A DNA stretch of 64,000 bases from Dehalococcoidia bacterium (GTDB lineage Bacteria > Chloroflexota > Dehalococcoidia > SpSt-223), in the NCBI GenBank assembly GCA_026003895.1, contig BPIC01000002.1, positions 124,001 through 188,000 of the forward strand, given 5' to 3'. The position numbers and the translations under genes are program-made. The notes under the pieces are model-generated. The model worked only from the letters and a program-made list of their open reading frames with translations, was not told the origin of the DNA and did no database searches. Shown one piece after another: positions 47,596 to 59,689 of the stretch (positions are counted from its first letter, which is position 1; the number at the start of each line of letters is the position of its first letter).

Positions 47596-50500
47596 TCAGT
47601 GATCGCAACCCATCGGTTCGAATGTGCTACCAAAAGAGCGGATTCGTCTCCCTTGCAGGCCGGTAACAGGTGACCAGCTCGTACCATCGTTTGACACGAA
47701 CACGTCTGTATCGCAGGTTGCGACAACCGTGTTTGCCGCCGCGAAGAGTCGCGGTGTCGTCCACCTATCGCCGCACACTCGTGAACCAGTGGTCCATGTG
47801 ATGCCGTCGGTCGAGGTCGCGATGGAATCAGAACTGAGACGCGCAATGAACTTCCCGTTGACAAAAACAACTTGCCTTGGGAAAGCCTCGCCAAGGCCAA
47901 CTAGTGTGTGAGATGTCCACGTGGTTCCATCAGGCGACGTTAACACAGGCGAGGAGGACATAATGTAGAACTGACCATTCGCGAAGAAGAACGCAACACA
48001 GCACTGGTAGCCCCGCATCTCGCTAAAGACGCGGCCGACCCAACTGGAGCCATCGGAAGACGTCAGAATGACAGGTGCCCAGCCGTTGCTGGAGACCCAC
48101 CCTTCACCCAACGCCACGTAGCGATTATTACCGAACGCGATCGCAGAGACCGAGATTGAGTCCCGCCCGAGCCCACTTTCGAGCGCAACCGCTGCCGGGG
48201 CCCAGACCGCGCCGTTGGTGGGACGTCAGGATGATTGCAGCAGAGCCACCAGCCACGAAACGACCTCCGGCGTATTCGACAACTCCGAGAGAGGAGGCTT
48301 CGGGCATGAGGTAGGCCGACTGCCACGTCGCCCCATCCGCACTGGTCCACGCGCCTTCCTCGTTGAACGCGACGAAGACACCGTTTCCGGTCGCGACCAT
48401 CGAATCGACCGGAACCTTCTGCGGAAGGATGACCGACCACCGGTTCCAATCGGTTTCGGACTGGAGGAGGCGGCCTTCCTCCGCCTCGTCACTGAGGAGC
48501 ACTTTTCCGCTTGGCCCTGCCGCGATTGCCTTGATGCCCCACGACGAAAGTAGCTCTTCTTCGATGAGAGGCTCCCAATTGGACCCCGTCGTTGGAACGA
48601 ATGTTTAGAGCATACGATTTCGTTGCTCGTGGCAACGAAGCCGGTGCCCGGTGGCGATAATGCGATGCAAGGACAGACTCGTGCGTACACCCGCTGATGT
48701 CCAGTCGATACCATTCGGCGAGGTGAAGATTCACGCCGTTCCACCCGTTCGCCCCGACCGCAACGAACCGGCCTTGGCCGTAGGCAACGCCGTAGAGTTG
48801 CGCGCTTAATTGTGCATCGATCGACCACGACGTCCCATCGCTGGAAGTCACCACATGTCCAGACGCGCTTACAGCTACGAACACGTCCGCGTTGAGTGGG
48901 TTGCGGCCTCCGGTCACCCCTGTAAAACTGAGATTGGGAGCGCTGACAGTGGTCCAACTTTCTCCGTCGACCGATGTGAGGACCATGTTGTAACCCACAG
49001 CAACAAACTTGCCATGACTAAACGTTATCCCTCGCACTTCAGTTGGCGCGTTGAAACGAAGCGTCCACGTCAGGCCGTCTTGTGACGAAAAGATGCGATT
49101 CTCCGACGTCACAAGGATGAGCCGACCATTCCCACCGAGTAAATGCTTCGGATCCTCGTGCTCATTAAACCCCGGGCGCATGAGCGTCCACGCACGCCCA
49201 TCTGGAGACGACAAGATGTGCATGCCGATGTGGACAGGACTCTCTCCTTCTAGGATCGTGGATTCGGTCGCTACCCAATATCGGCCGTTGAAGTGCGTCA
49301 TTGCTTCGTAGTTGAACCGGAAGTTCAGCGGACCGAATCGGTGGACCCACGCCCGAAGGTCTCTGCTCGAGATGACCGCTCCTCCTGAGAAGAGCAGGAA
49401 GAGCTCTCCATTCTTCGCGGCCGTACCGACGACGTCGTAATCAGGATGGGTCCAAAGCAGCGTCCATGTGCGGCCATCGGTAGTGGCGTAGACCCCGTGG
49501 TCAACGGTTTCAGCTACAAGGTAGCTCCCTGCCGCCCGGATGCGAATGCGGTCCGCGGACCAGTAGAGTGAGGGCCACGGTGTTGGTTGCTGTGACCACG
49601 TCTCGCCATTCGCAGACGTGAAATAGGCTCCATACTCGCTGAGCGCGTGGAACTGACCTCCAAAGAAGGCCACACTTACGAGGTCAACTGACATGCTGGT
49701 CTTTGTCCACGTCTCGCCATCGGTCGAGGAGGCTACAAACCCTTCGCCCACCGCTACAAACCGACCGTTTCCGAATGTAAGATCGTTGACGCGCCCGTTC
49801 AAGTTCACCCGGATCGATGTCCAGTTCTCGCCATCGGGTGATGTATGGATCCTATTCACTCGTTCTGGTATCACGAACCGCCCGTTTCCAAACACAATCC
49901 GGAAGACATTCGTCGTAAATTCCACGGACCGCGCAATCCACGAGCGTCCGTCAACCGAGGTCAAGACGGTATCGCCGCTAGCGACGACAACCAGCTTCCC
50001 GTTACCGGCGGCGATGTCGAGCAAGTCTTTTCCAACCGGCGTGACTTGCGGCTCCCACGTTGCACCATCTGATGAGGTCAGAATTATGCCCTCGGGACCC
50101 AAAGCTACCAACTGGTCGTTTGCGGTAGCAAGGTTGGTGAGAAACGCCGGTACCGCAACTCGCCAGCCAGTGGGTACAGGCGGCTCAGTGACGGTGAGCA
50201 CGAGGGTCTGCGACACCACGCTGCCGCTTTCAATCGTAGCACGAATGGCGAGCTGATACGCGCCCGTCGCGACGCCTGCGCCCACCGTAACCGTGAGGGT
50301 GCTGGAATTCTCCACGCTCGGATTCGGAGCGAAGGTCCAGCTAATTTTGTCGGGGGCAGGTATCGGATCGAGGGGAGCGGACGTTGAGGAGAGGGATAGG
50401 TTGACCGGACCCGACAGATTCTCCCGCTGGAGGGTGACCTGAACCGCGCCAGACTGGCCGCGGTCAACCGACAACGAGCCGGGGCTGGCTTGAATCGTCA

Positions 50501-53500
50501 GCGCTTGGCGACAGTCCACCAAAACCAAAACAGTTCGACTTTCCGCTGCATCACGTTCCACGGCGGAGAGCAAGTACACGTGCTCCTCGGCTGCGGAACA
50601 GACCGCACCAATTCGATGGGTACGGGCGGCACCGGCGTCGACCGACCACTCGTTGGCGAAGCCGCCAGCGGGGAGCGTGATGCCGTCGATCTGAAGCCCG
50701 GGCCCAGACCCGACAAGGTGAAGCCGATAGCGGATGACGTCGCTGCTGGGATTGGCAACCGTTATCGTTGCTTCGCTGGAGCGGTTGACTGCTATGGAAA
50801 CAGGACTCAGTCCGAGCCGGGCACCTCGCGTTGCCGCGCTGACGGATGCCCCCAGCGCCTGGTACGACGTGTCGACATCTCGTGCAATTTGGGCTGCCGC
50901 AGCGGGATCTCCGGTCACAGCGGCGTCCAGAATGCATGCACGACGAATGAACTCGTTCGAGATACCGTTGCAAAAGGCTTCGGCTTCCTGCGCCCGTACC
51001 GGATTGATTTCAGGCGGCGCGACAGGATAGATGCTGTCGATGCGTCCGTCGCTGAAAAATGACTCCTCCGGGCGCACTTCCCAGCTTCGACCGAAGACCT
51101 CATAGAGGACGCCAAAGCTCAATGGGGCTGTCAAACGTTGGCCATCGCGCGTCACAAAATCGTCCGTTGGAGTGCCGTTCCCGTTGCCCATCAGCCCGCT
51201 CAATTGGCCGGCGAATTGAGCTGGCAAGGCAGCGGAAATGCCGAGGAAGTCGGCGCCACTGACGCTATCTGCTCGAACCGAGAGAGATGGTCGAGGATTT
51301 GCGCCCGGGTAAACCACCACCACCTCTAACGGATACCGGAACCGTTGCGAGCCGTCCTGCACGACTACCCATCTGACGACGGCGACGTAGCCGTCTGAGT
51401 CGAGCGCGAGGTGGCCTAGCTCCCGAAGGTCGTCCAGCCGGTCGCTGCCGTTAACAAGCACCTGAAGCGCTGGGCTCCGACGCAGCCTGTGATCCCGGAA
51501 TGGCGAAATCTCAACGATGGAGTTGCCGGACTTGGCAGCAAGTCGGCCGATATAGCTGGCTCGGGCATTGTTGAGCATTTCGAAGAATCGCAACTGGAAG
51601 GGCATTCCGGGGTGGATGCTTCCCCAAAACTCGCCTCGAGCGTGAAAGTCGTAGGCAGCCCCGTCAAGCGTCACCAGGTGAGGATCGGACCAGCCGACGA
51701 ACCGGTCGATGGACGAACCTTGGGTACCACCGTTCGCGGGTGGGTTATTCGGCGGAGGGTTCTCTGGCCCACGCAGACAGGTGACGACCGCCGGAGATTC
51801 AGCTAACGGGTCGCCCGGGCGGCCTGCCTCATTGACACGCACCTGTCCAACGAAACTCCCTTCCTGTTGGCAGCTGAAGTTGACCGTAACAGACCCCTCG
51901 CCCGGCTCGATCGTCGGTCGACCAATCTGAGCTTGGACAACGCTCGACTGAACATCGACGTTGAGAGACGCTTGTCCTGAATAACTCAGCGTTCCTTCTG
52001 CTCGCGCTGTCTGGCCGACTAATGCCCGGGCCGCCGGGACGCGAAGCGAGAGGGATTTGCAGATATCAACCTTGCCGATCTGGAACCAGCCGAATGCGAC
52101 TGGCAAGAACGGGATTTCGGTCTCGCCAACGAGGATGACTTCCCGCTCAGCTGAGGGCAGCGAGTCGCAATCCTTTGGACGATCGAGCTGGACCGTCACT
52201 GATTGTCGGAGCGACCCCTCGCGGACCGCCAGCGGGCTCGCCGCACTCGGATCCTTCGCGTCTGCTGCGCGCCAAGCCTCGACGCGTCGAAGTGGCATGC
52301 CGCTCCACTCGCCGACAATGGTGACCCGTTCACGAAAGTCTCGGGCTTGAACGAAAACGGGAGTCGCGCCCGCCAATCGCACAGGCTCGGCGTACCAACT
52401 TCCGGCATCGATATCGATACCACGTCGAAACTTGGCGACGACTGCCGTCCCTTGCTCAAGTGCTTGGAGCAACGCACCGCGCGCTTGTACGCGAATCTTG
52501 CGTTTGGCGTTGAGGAGAATGCCGCCTCGCTTCGAAGACTCGCCGAGAGCAGCCGTTCTAGTTATGTACTTCCATTCCAAGGACGGAACAACCGGGAACA
52601 CGGTGGCGCCAACGCCAACCAACGAGGACATATCGCCCTTAATTCCAAGGACATTCAACAACGAGCCGATTGAGTTCGTCCAAGCTCCGCCGACGCCGAG
52701 AACAACTCCCATGCCGAATAACGCCGATTCGAGTTCGAAAGTGGCCTCACCCTTCGCAGAGCTCCCGCTCGTTGAGAAAAACGGCGTTGAAGTCTCAATC
52801 CCGCCTTTGAAGTGAGGCGAAAGCCGAATGAACTCTGAGGACTTCGAGTCAAAGCTGAGCTTAGCGCCTCCCTCCAGCTTGCCTGTGATCGATGCAAGGA
52901 CGGCCTTGTCCTCGAATTTGCCCTTTTCTGGTTTGAAAGAAGCGAGCGAGTTGATGTCGCCAAGACCGAATTCGACGTTCACGTTGAAGATCGGGTCATT
53001 CCAGGCCGGCGCCGATAGGTTGAAGAGCCATCCCGGCGTCTTGTCTCCTTCTAGCTTGAAACCATCTGGAGATTCCCAGACCAGCTTCAATTGTCCCGAA
53101 AGGGCGGCTATCAATTCGCCTTTAACCTGGCCGGTCTTCGCGGAGGCTTTGGCTGAAAAGACCAAACCTACCTTACCGTCGAAGCCGAGCACCCGGCCTT
53201 TACTGTTCTTGGCGAGGCTGCATTCGAATGGCAGAGCAGCGCCGAATTTCACTTGAGGCAGCGGTACCTCACCGATCGTGAACTTGGCAGCGGTATCGAT
53301 CTCAAGAGGTTTGAACTTACAGCGTCGCTTGAGTTCATCTGCAAGGCCTTGGACTGACCGCTCTGCTTCGAGTTCTTTAAAGGATTTGGCGAACGAGGCC
53401 CCATCAACCGGAACAATCCCGGCGTTGATCACGGGTTCAAGATCCAGCTCGTCCCGGTACATCGAGAGGACTTCCCAAGGGAAGGCGGGCTGAACAGCAA

Positions 53501-54401
53501 CAAGAGCAAAACCGTTGCGTCGTGCGACCACCTCCTGCACCTTGCCGAGGAAGAAAGCTTCACCGAAGGATGTCACGAAACGACCGCGCAGAGCGTTGAC
53601 ATCGATTGAAGGATCTTCTTTCAGCAGAACAGGAAAGCGTGGTCGATCGGTTGACCCCTCGGGCAACTCAAAATTCGTGGCTCGCTGCCACTCCTCGCGG
53701 GTGAAGAGGTTCAATCGGGCGATGAGCGTGCCCCGGTCAAGAGTGTATGTGGTTGGTAGCCCGACAAGGGGTTCCGGAAGGATGGCCGTCTCGGCTTTGG
53801 GCACGACCATTGTGGCGTTCGCGATGCCGTTGAGGAACCGGCGGCCTGCCGTCAGGTCCATCCGGCGGACATTGATCACCAGTGGATCTGGACGGAACGC
53901 ATCGGGAGCCTTGACGCGAATCCGTCCCGGGCCAGCCCATGCCACCTGATAGCCTCCCGGATTGAAGAGGACGAGGTCGAGATAGCTCGGATCTCCTGCG
54001 TAACGGTTGCCGGCTTCATCGGCTACCCAGACACCCAAAAAGCGCTCTTCCCCTGGTCGCATGACGAACGAATTTGGAGCAATCTCGACGCGATCTGCGA
54101 GATCCTTGGCCACAAGGTCGGCCCCGCCGGATGCCAATCCGACGGTCCGTGAGGGCTGTGGAAATGCCAGGCCCCCGCGGGGTGCTGGGAGCATTACGAC
54201 AGAGGGATCAGATCCGGGTTCCTCTTGTCCGAGGACTGGCTCAGTCGTCGAGACCATCGGGAAAAAGAAGCGCCGGCTCGGCTCATCAGCTCGTGCCGTT
54301 CCGACCGGACCGAAGAGAGAGCCGAACGATCCAAGGAGCAGGAGCCCGATGAGTGCGACTGAAATAAGGCGTCGTCGAAGCACTGTCACCCCCTGTACCA
54401 C
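47596..54401 (-). CDS. Giant secreted protein: VWD domain plus C-terminal propeller repeats, frameshifted near its end
   Basis: An uninterrupted frame runs 54401-48489 (1,970 residues). Two neighbouring frames then continue the same repeats to 47596; with two net extra bases removed the whole is about 2,267 residues. A signal peptide (about 1-38) is followed by RRFFFPMVS. A von Willebrand type D-like domain lies at about 893-1115 (GWSDPHLVTLDGAAYDFHA, GQLSGLMGNGNGTPTDDF). An Ig-like region follows at about 1290-1405. From about 1410 on, units of about 40 residues repeat the S-x-D-G-x-x-W motif with FVAVG strands (SSDGATW, SVDGRSW, SPDGENW, STDGETW); I count about 17 over the rejoined length. 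It is probably a surface adhesin or matrix protein. GC is lower than in flanking genes. Confidence 0.8.
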
Positions 54402-54415
54402 TCACGCCGGGCTGG

Positions 54416-54450
54416 AGTGCCAAAAGTGGGGGGCCTCGGCGTTTGGCACT
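54416..54450. promoter_or_regulatory. Perfect 9-bp inverted repeat at the start of the giant gene
   Basis: AGTGCCAAA (54416-54424) and TTTGGCACT (54442-54450) are exact inverse copies with 17 bases between, including a run of six G. It lies 15-49 bases before the giant gene ATG on the minus strand, in its expected leader or promoter. It could be an operator or an mRNA hairpin. Confidence 0.55.
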
Positions 54451-54632
54451 GACTCATTGCTGTGACACGCGGAGAAGCGATTTCCCCCGTGGGCGATCTA
54501 CGCCGAAATCAGGATCGGACCGGGAGGAGGCCGCCCGGGTACCGCATTCCAATCACCTGACCCGCCGCTGGCTCTGGTGCCAGTCCGACCGGCGCAAGGT
54601 TCGGACGTTCTGGTCTCGCGGTCCATCAACCT

Positions 54633-54679
54633 AGGGGGTGAATTTCCGATAGGCGACGGAAAATCACCCTAAAGGGTGA
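54633..54679. promoter_or_regulatory. Nested inverted repeats, candidate operator of the LuxR-type regulator
   Basis: TCACCCT-AA-AGGGTGA (54664-54679) is a perfect 7-bp palindrome. Its left arm also pairs with an earlier GGGTGA (54636-54641) through a second stem, TTTCCG (54643-54648) with CGGAAA (54657-54662). Three AGGGTGA-type half-sites thus lie within 47 bases, about 110 bases before the LuxR gene in the divergent intergenic region. Confidence 0.55.
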
Positions 54680-54785
54680 CCCCGAATTGGCTTCGGTAGT
54701 GCCGGCAGAGGAGCTTGGTTCCCGAGGTCGGATGGCTGGCGCCGAAGCTGAGCCGGTTTGACGCAGACTCGTTTGTCAGGCGTCA

Positions 54786-56270
54786 GTGGACTATCGTGTC
54801 GGTATGATTGCCGTCGTTCCCATTGGGCGATTATCGCCCTCGTCGCTGCGCCTCTCGTTCGCGTTTGGCTGTTTTCTGGGTTGGGGGTTCGTCCTTTCGT
54901 TCCTAGTGCCCGTCACGGTGTCGTCGACCCGGCCGACGGCGCCGACGCTTCATCCCAATCTCGCTTTCCTCGTCGGTCACGCGCTGTGTCTATTCGTGCT
55001 TGGCCTAGGTTCACGGACAGGCGGCTTGGTTCGGCTTGCCGTTCCGTCTCTCGTGCTTTGTGGGGTCCTAACGGCTGGGAGCCTCGTCGTCGCCAATGAA
55101 GCTCGTCCTTTGCTTTTTCTTCTCCTTGGTGCACTTTCCGCTCCATTCACGATCGACGTGGGATTTAGCCTGGCTCAGGCGGTTCCTCTCAGGGAGCGGA
55201 CGCGCGTCATCGGAATTGCAGCTCTCGTCTGCTCAACCATTTTCTACAGCCTCGGCACTTCGGGTATACCGGTGACCGTAGTTGTGACCGTGAGTGCCCT
55301 CGCTGCCGGGCTAGCCGGGATAATCCGTCAGATCTCCGGTGCTCGCTCGGGCGGGTCCTTCCCGAGCAAGTGCGAGGCCAGCCAAGACCTGAACCTCCTT
55401 TATCTTGGCAGCCTTGTCGGGTTCGCAATCTGTATGTTCTTCGCACTCGGGGCGCTTCTTGCAATGACCTACCCGTTTGTTTTCCACGCGGGGAACGAAT
55501 CATTGCTCTCCTATCTCTTGTCTGTCACCGCAACCATGGTGGTCTTGGCGGTTGCAGAATGGCCTCGGCGCTACGTTGCAGCCCTGCTAGCCCCCGTAGT
55601 GCTTGGGATTTCGCTTACTCTCTTTGTTACGTCGGCGGATTGTTCCGCGTGCGTTCATGTGAGGGCGTTGACACGGGTAGGAGTCATTTGCGCTGGGGTC
55701 TTCCTCTGGGCGACCATGGCTGACCTCGCGGTGACCATCGGTAGTCGAGCTGTGTTTACGGTCGGGCTCGCGTCCGTTGTGGTAAGTCTTGCCCTTGGGC
55801 TCGCCGCCGGCCGAGTGCTCGGTGGAGCCGAGGTAGGTGCTCGCCTGGTTGGCTATGGGCTGACGGTTACGGCGTTGCTCACCGCAGGCGCTCTCGGTTC
55901 GATCGCAATCGGGGGCTCGGTCTGGTCATCTCCCCCAAGCTCTGTGCCGTTGGGGGCATCGGTGGACCTCGTTGCCAGGTCCCTCCAGAACCGGGCGTCC
56001 AATTCTCGGCAGAGCTCGAGTCGGTCAGTGTTGGGAGACCGCGATGTGATTGTTCATAGGCTCAAAGCGTTCGGGCTAAGTGACCGTGAAATCGAGGTCG
56101 CCGTTCCATTGGTCCACGGCCAGAAGTGGGAAGAGATTGCCGAAACCTTGAACATCTCCCGGAACACCCTCAAAAGCCATGTTCGCAGCATCTACCGTAA
56201 GACAGGTGCTCGCAATCGGCAAGGATTGCTCCTTCACGTCCTCAACGACGACCCTCACGAACCCCAATGA
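54786..56270 (+). CDS. LuxR-family regulator with 12-helix membrane N-terminus
   Basis: A protein of 494 residues. The first 385 residues contain about 12 hydrophobic helices in an MFS-like arrangement (LSFAFGCFLGWGFVLSFLV onward). The C-terminal 65 residues form a LuxR/NarL-type HTH: FGLSDREIEVAVPLVHGQKW, then EEIAETLNISRNTLKSHVRS and IYRKTGARNRQGLL. The same layout is known from membrane LuxR regulators of Coriobacteria and other Actinobacteria. It probably senses a ligand at the membrane and controls the divergent giant gene. GTG 54786 or ATG 54804 could be the start. Confidence 0.82.
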   Translation: MDYRVGMIAVVPIGRLSPSSLRLSFAFGCFLGWGFVLSFLVPVTVSSTRPTAPTLHPNLAFLVGHALCLFVLGLGSRTGGLVRLAVPSLVLCGVLTAGSLVVANEARPLLFLLLGALSAPFTIDVGFSLAQAVPLRERTRVIGIAALVCSTIFYSLGTSGIPVTVVVTVSALAAGLAGIIRQISGARSGGSFPSKCEASQDLNLLYLGSLVGFAICMFFALGALLAMTYPFVFHAGNESLLSYLLSVTATMVVLAVAEWPRRYVAALLAPVVLGISLTLFVTSADCSACVHVRALTRVGVICAGVFLWATMADLAVTIGSRAVFTVGLASVVVSLALGLAAGRVLGGAEVGARLVGYGLTVTALLTAGALGSIAIGGSVWSSPPSSVPLGASVDLVARSLQNRASNSRQSSSRSVLGDRDVIVHRLKAFGLSDREIEVAVPLVHGQKWEEIAETLNISRNTLKSHVRSIYRKTGARNRQGLLLHVLNDDPHEPQ

Positions 56271-56401
56271 GGTATGCTCGGCAAGGCTGTTGAAGCAAAA
56301 AGTGCGTCGTGCATTCCCTTCCGGTCTATCCGAGTGCACCGAACACGATGAGCAGTTGAGAGGGGGCTGAGTATCGCCCGTCGCCGCTATTCATCTATCC
56401 T

Positions 56402-56800
56402 GTTTTCCTCGGCTCCGAGTCAGCGCGGCTCCCCTACTCGGGGACGGGCGTGTCCTCGGCCAGCAAAGCGGGGAGCGATGTGCTGACACGGACGGCCGCG
56501 ATCGAGCTTGGCAAGCGAGGCATCCGCGTCAACTCGCTGTCGCCCGGGCTGATGACCGATACCCATTTGTTTGGGCCGAACAAAATGCCGGAAGCCTTCA
56601 AGCGCCGGCCGTATCTGCAGCCCGACGACATTATCCCAACGGCAGTCTGGCTGGCGTCGGATGCCGCGTCCGATGTCACCGGGATCGTTCTTTCCGCCAA
56701 CCTGTTCAACACTGAAGGCGAGGCGGGAATCCGCGCCCGGATCGCCGCCGCTGATCGCGGCTGGTCGTACCGGTCAGGCCTGACCCAACGCCCGGCGTAG
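56402..56800 (+). pseudogene. 3' remnant of a short-chain dehydrogenase/reductase
   Basis: The frame reads ESARLPYSGTGVSSASKAGS, then ELGKRGIRVNSLSPGLMTD and DVTGIVLSANLFNTEG, the last 130 residues of a classical SDR. The Rossmann half is missing. The catalytic Tyr-x3-Lys reads Ser-x3-Lys (TCC for the expected TAC). The upstream 100 bases are unrelated, so the gene was cut here, at the edge of the lower-GC insert. It converges with purL, overlapping its end by 27 bases. Confidence 0.7.
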
Positions 56801-58984
56801 CCCGTTTTCCCAGCGGTCGCGGAGCTCCGCGATCGGCACGTCAATTGCGGTGCCGATCCGCAACCTGCTGCCACCGACTATTCCGAGCACACTGGCCGGG
56901 ACGCCGTGCGACGCGGCGATCGCAAGGATACGGTCGGTAGCCTCCGGTCGCGCCGAGACGACGACCCGCGACGCCGCTTCGCCGAACAGGACACCCTCCG
57001 GCCTTGCAGGCAGCTCGATCGGCGCATTCAGACCAAGGTCACCAAGAATGCACGACTCGGCGAGCGTCACCGCGAGGCCACCGTCCGAACAGTCGTGTGC
57101 CGAGACCAGCAGGCCGGCGCGTGCCGCCTCAAGGATCGTTCGCTGCAGGGCGACCTCGCGCTCGAGGTCGATCGCTGGCCGACCAGCAACAACACCGTGA
57201 CGGAGCTCCAACCACTCGGAGCCGGCGAGCGATTCGAGCCCAGGGTCGAGATCGCCGAGAAGAATTGCCACGTCGCCCGCGTGCCGGAACCCTGCTGTTA
57301 GCCGGCGCTCGACGTCGTCCAGCACGCCGACCATTCCCACGATCGGCGTCGGATAGATGGCGCCGTGCTCACTCTCGTTATAGAGCGAGACGTTGCCAGA
57401 AACAACAGGCGTTTCCAGCGCCCCGCAGGCCGCCGCCATCCCCGCGATCGCTCGCGCAAGCTGGTAATACACCTCTGGCCGCTCTGGGTTCCCGAAGTTC
57501 AGGCAGTTGGTCAGCGCGATGGGCTGTGCGCCAGCGCACACCACATTGCGCGCTGCCTCGGCCACGGCGCGGGCGCCCCCTGCAAACGGATCGAGATAGC
57601 AATGCCGCCCGTTGCCGTCGATGCTCAGCGCGATGCCGCGCCTCGTTCCCTTGACGCGGAGAACCGCGGCATCCCCTTCGCCCGGCGCAACCACGGTGTT
57701 GTTTTGCACCTGATGATCGTATTGCCGGTAGACGGGCCGGCGGCTGGCGATGTTAGGCGATGCCAGCACGTCGAGGAGGTCGGCATTCGGATCGCCAACC
57801 GGCAGCGCCCGGACGTCCAGCCGCTGGACGGCGGCAAGATAGTCCGGCTCGCGGACCTCGTATTGATACTGCGGCGGATCGACCAGCGCGTCGATCGGCA
57901 GGTCGGCGACGACCTCGTCACCGTCGCGGACGACCAGACGGCCGGTGTCGGTCACCTTCCCGATCGCCGCCGCGTGCAGTCCCCACCGTTCAAACACCTT
58001 GGCGACCTCGGCTTCGCGTCCTGCCCGAACGACGACGAGCATTCGCTCTTGGGATTCGGACAGCATCACCTCGTACGGTGTCATCCCTGCTTCTCGGCGC
58101 GGCACCAGCGCGACGTCGATCTCAACGCCCGCGCCCCCCTTCGAGGCCGACTCGACAGTCGAACTCGTCAGTCCGGCAGCTCCGAGATCCTGCATCCCGA
58201 CCACATCGGGGTTGCCCAGCACTTCGAGACAGGCTTCGAGGAGGAGCTTCTCTAAAAAGGGGTTGCCCACCTGTACGGCAGGGCGCCGTTCGGCGGATGC
58301 CTCGTCCAGATCGACCGAGGCGAAGGTTGCGCCGTGGATGCCGTCGCGGCCGGTGTCCGCGCCGACGAGCAGCAGCGTGTTGCCGGCGCCACTCGCCCGC
58401 GCCCGAATCAGCTCCTCGTGACGCACCAGTCCGACGCACATCGCGTTGACGAGCGGGTTGCCCGAATACGGCGCGGCAAATTGGATCTCGCCCCCAACAT
58501 CCGGAATGCCAAGGCAGTTCCCATAGCCAGAGATGCCGGCGACGACGCCTTGGAAGAGATAGCGGTTGCGTGGGTCGTCGAGCGGGCCAAACCGCAACGA
58601 GTTGAGGAGCGCGATCGGCCGCGCCCCCATCGTGAAGATGTCGCGAACAATGCCGCCAACGCCTGTTGCCGCGCCTTCATAGGGCTCGACGGCCGAGGGG
58701 TGATTGTGCGACTCGACCTTGAAGACGACAGCCAGCCCGTCGCCGATGTCCACCGCGCCCGCGTTCTCTTCGCCGGCCTCCACTACGACGCGCGCGGTCG
58801 CCGACCGCTTCGGAAATTGGCGCAGCAGCGGCTTCGAGTGCTTGTAGCCGCAGTGCTCGGACCACATCGCCCCGAAGATCCCGAGCTCCAAATGGTTTGG
58901 CTCGCGATTGAGGCGGGCGACGATCCGGCGATATTCCTCTTCGGTGAGCGCAACGTCGGCGAGCGCCTTCGGGTCAACGGTCAT
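56774..58984 (-). CDS. purL: Phosphoribosylformylglycinamidine synthase, large subunit
   Basis: A protein of 736 residues from ATG 58984, the small PurL type that works with PurQ. It has [11 protein letters not shown] near the N-terminus, [20 protein letters not shown], and later [17 protein letters not shown]. It makes FGAM from FGAR, ATP and ammonia. The ATG shares one base with the purQ stop (TGATG). An upstream extension of the frame to 59065 lies inside purQ and is not used. Confidence 0.95.
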   Translation of the reverse strand: MTVDPKALADVALTEEEYRRIVARLNREPNHLELGIFGAMWSEHCGYKHSKPLLRQFPKRSATARVVVEAGEENAGAVDIGDGLAVVFKVESHNHPSAVEPYEGAATGVGGIVRDIFTMGARPIALLNSLRFGPLDDPRNRYLFQGVVAGISGYGNCLGIPDVGGEIQFAAPYSGNPLVNAMCVGLVRHEELIRARASGAGNTLLLVGADTGRDGIHGATFASVDLDEASAERRPAVQVGNPFLEKLLLEACLEVLGNPDVVGMQDLGAAGLTSSTVESASKGGAGVEIDVALVPRREAGMTPYEVMLSESQERMLVVVRAGREAEVAKVFERWGLHAAAIGKVTDTGRLVVRDGDEVVADLPIDALVDPPQYQYEVREPDYLAAVQRLDVRALPVGDPNADLLDVLASPNIASRRPVYRQYDHQVQNNTVVAPGEGDAAVLRVKGTRRGIALSIDGNGRHCYLDPFAGGARAVAEAARNVVCAGAQPIALTNCLNFGNPERPEVYYQLARAIAGMAAACGALETPVVSGNVSLYNESEHGAIYPTPIVGMVGVLDDVERRLTAGFRHAGDVAILLGDLDPGLESLAGSEWLELRHGVVAGRPAIDLEREVALQRTILEAARAGLLVSAHDCSDGGLAVTLAESCILGDLGLNAPIELPARPEGVLFGEAASRVVVSARPEATDRILAIAASHGVPASVLGIVGGSRLRIGTAIDVPIAELRDRWENGLRRALGQA

Positions 58985-59682
58985 CAGCGGACTCCGACGC
59001 CTGCGCGGATCAGCGATTCGAACAAGACGGCTCCGTCTACGCCGCCGAGCACCGGTTCGCAGCAACGCTCAGGGTGCGGCATCAAGCCAAAGACGTTGCC
59101 GCGCTCGTTCATCACGCCGGCAATGTTGTTCACCGATCCGTTGGGATTCGCCTCGGGGGCAACCGTCCCGTCCGGCAGGCAATAACGAACGAGCACCTGC
59201 CCGTTGGCCTCGATCCGCGCTAAGGTTTCGGGGTCGGCGAAGTAGTTGCCTTCGCCATGGGAGATGGGCACACGCAAGACCTGACCCGGTCGGGCAGCAT
59301 TCGTGAACGCGGTATCTGTCCGCTCAACACGAAGATGCACCCATTCGCAATGGAATTGCAGATCCTGGTTGCGGATCAGCACGCCCGGAAGCAGGCCGGC
59401 TTCGCAGAGGATCTGAAACCCGTTGCAGATTCCCATCACCAACCCGCCTCGCTCGGCGAACTCACGCACCGCATCGACGACCGGCGAAAACCGAGCAATC
59501 GCCCCAGGTCGCAAGTAGTCGCCGTAGGAGAAGCCGCCCGGGAGGATCACACAGTCGAGGTCGCTCAGGTCGCGCTCCTGATGCCAGACGAAGCGCACCG
59601 GCTGGCCGAGCACGGCACCCAGCGCGTGCTCACAATCGCGATCACTCCACGTCCCGGGGAAAACGACGACGCCAAAGCGCAT
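58984..59682 (-). CDS. purQ: Phosphoribosylformylglycinamidine synthase, glutaminase subunit
   Basis: A protein of 232 residues with Cys86 in GICNGFQIL, and the His-Glu pair in LMPHPER. The start [20 protein letters not shown] is standard for PurQ. It supplies ammonia to PurL. A separate PurS was not seen in the window. Confidence 0.94.
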   Translation of the reverse strand: MRFGVVVFPGTWSDRDCEHALGAVLGQPVRFVWHQERDLSDLDCVILPGGFSYGDYLRPGAIARFSPVVDAVREFAERGGLVMGICNGFQILCEAGLLPGVLIRNQDLQFHCEWVHLRVERTDTAFTNAARPGQVLRVPISHGEGNYFADPETLARIEANGQVLVRYCLPDGTVAPEANPNGSVNNIAGVMNERGNVFGLMPHPERCCEPVLGGVDGAVLFESLIRAGVGVR

Positions 59683-59689
59683 AGTCCCT

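Noticed and set aside
48100..48760. Several short separate genes at the end of the giant gene
   Set aside because: Each piece continues the same S-x-D-G-x-x-W repeat in register, so they are one gene broken by indels.
47600..50170. The roughly 120-base repeats as a DNA repeat array or CRISPR
   Set aside because: Repetition is seen at protein level with diverged DNA; there are no identical short repeats with unique spacers.
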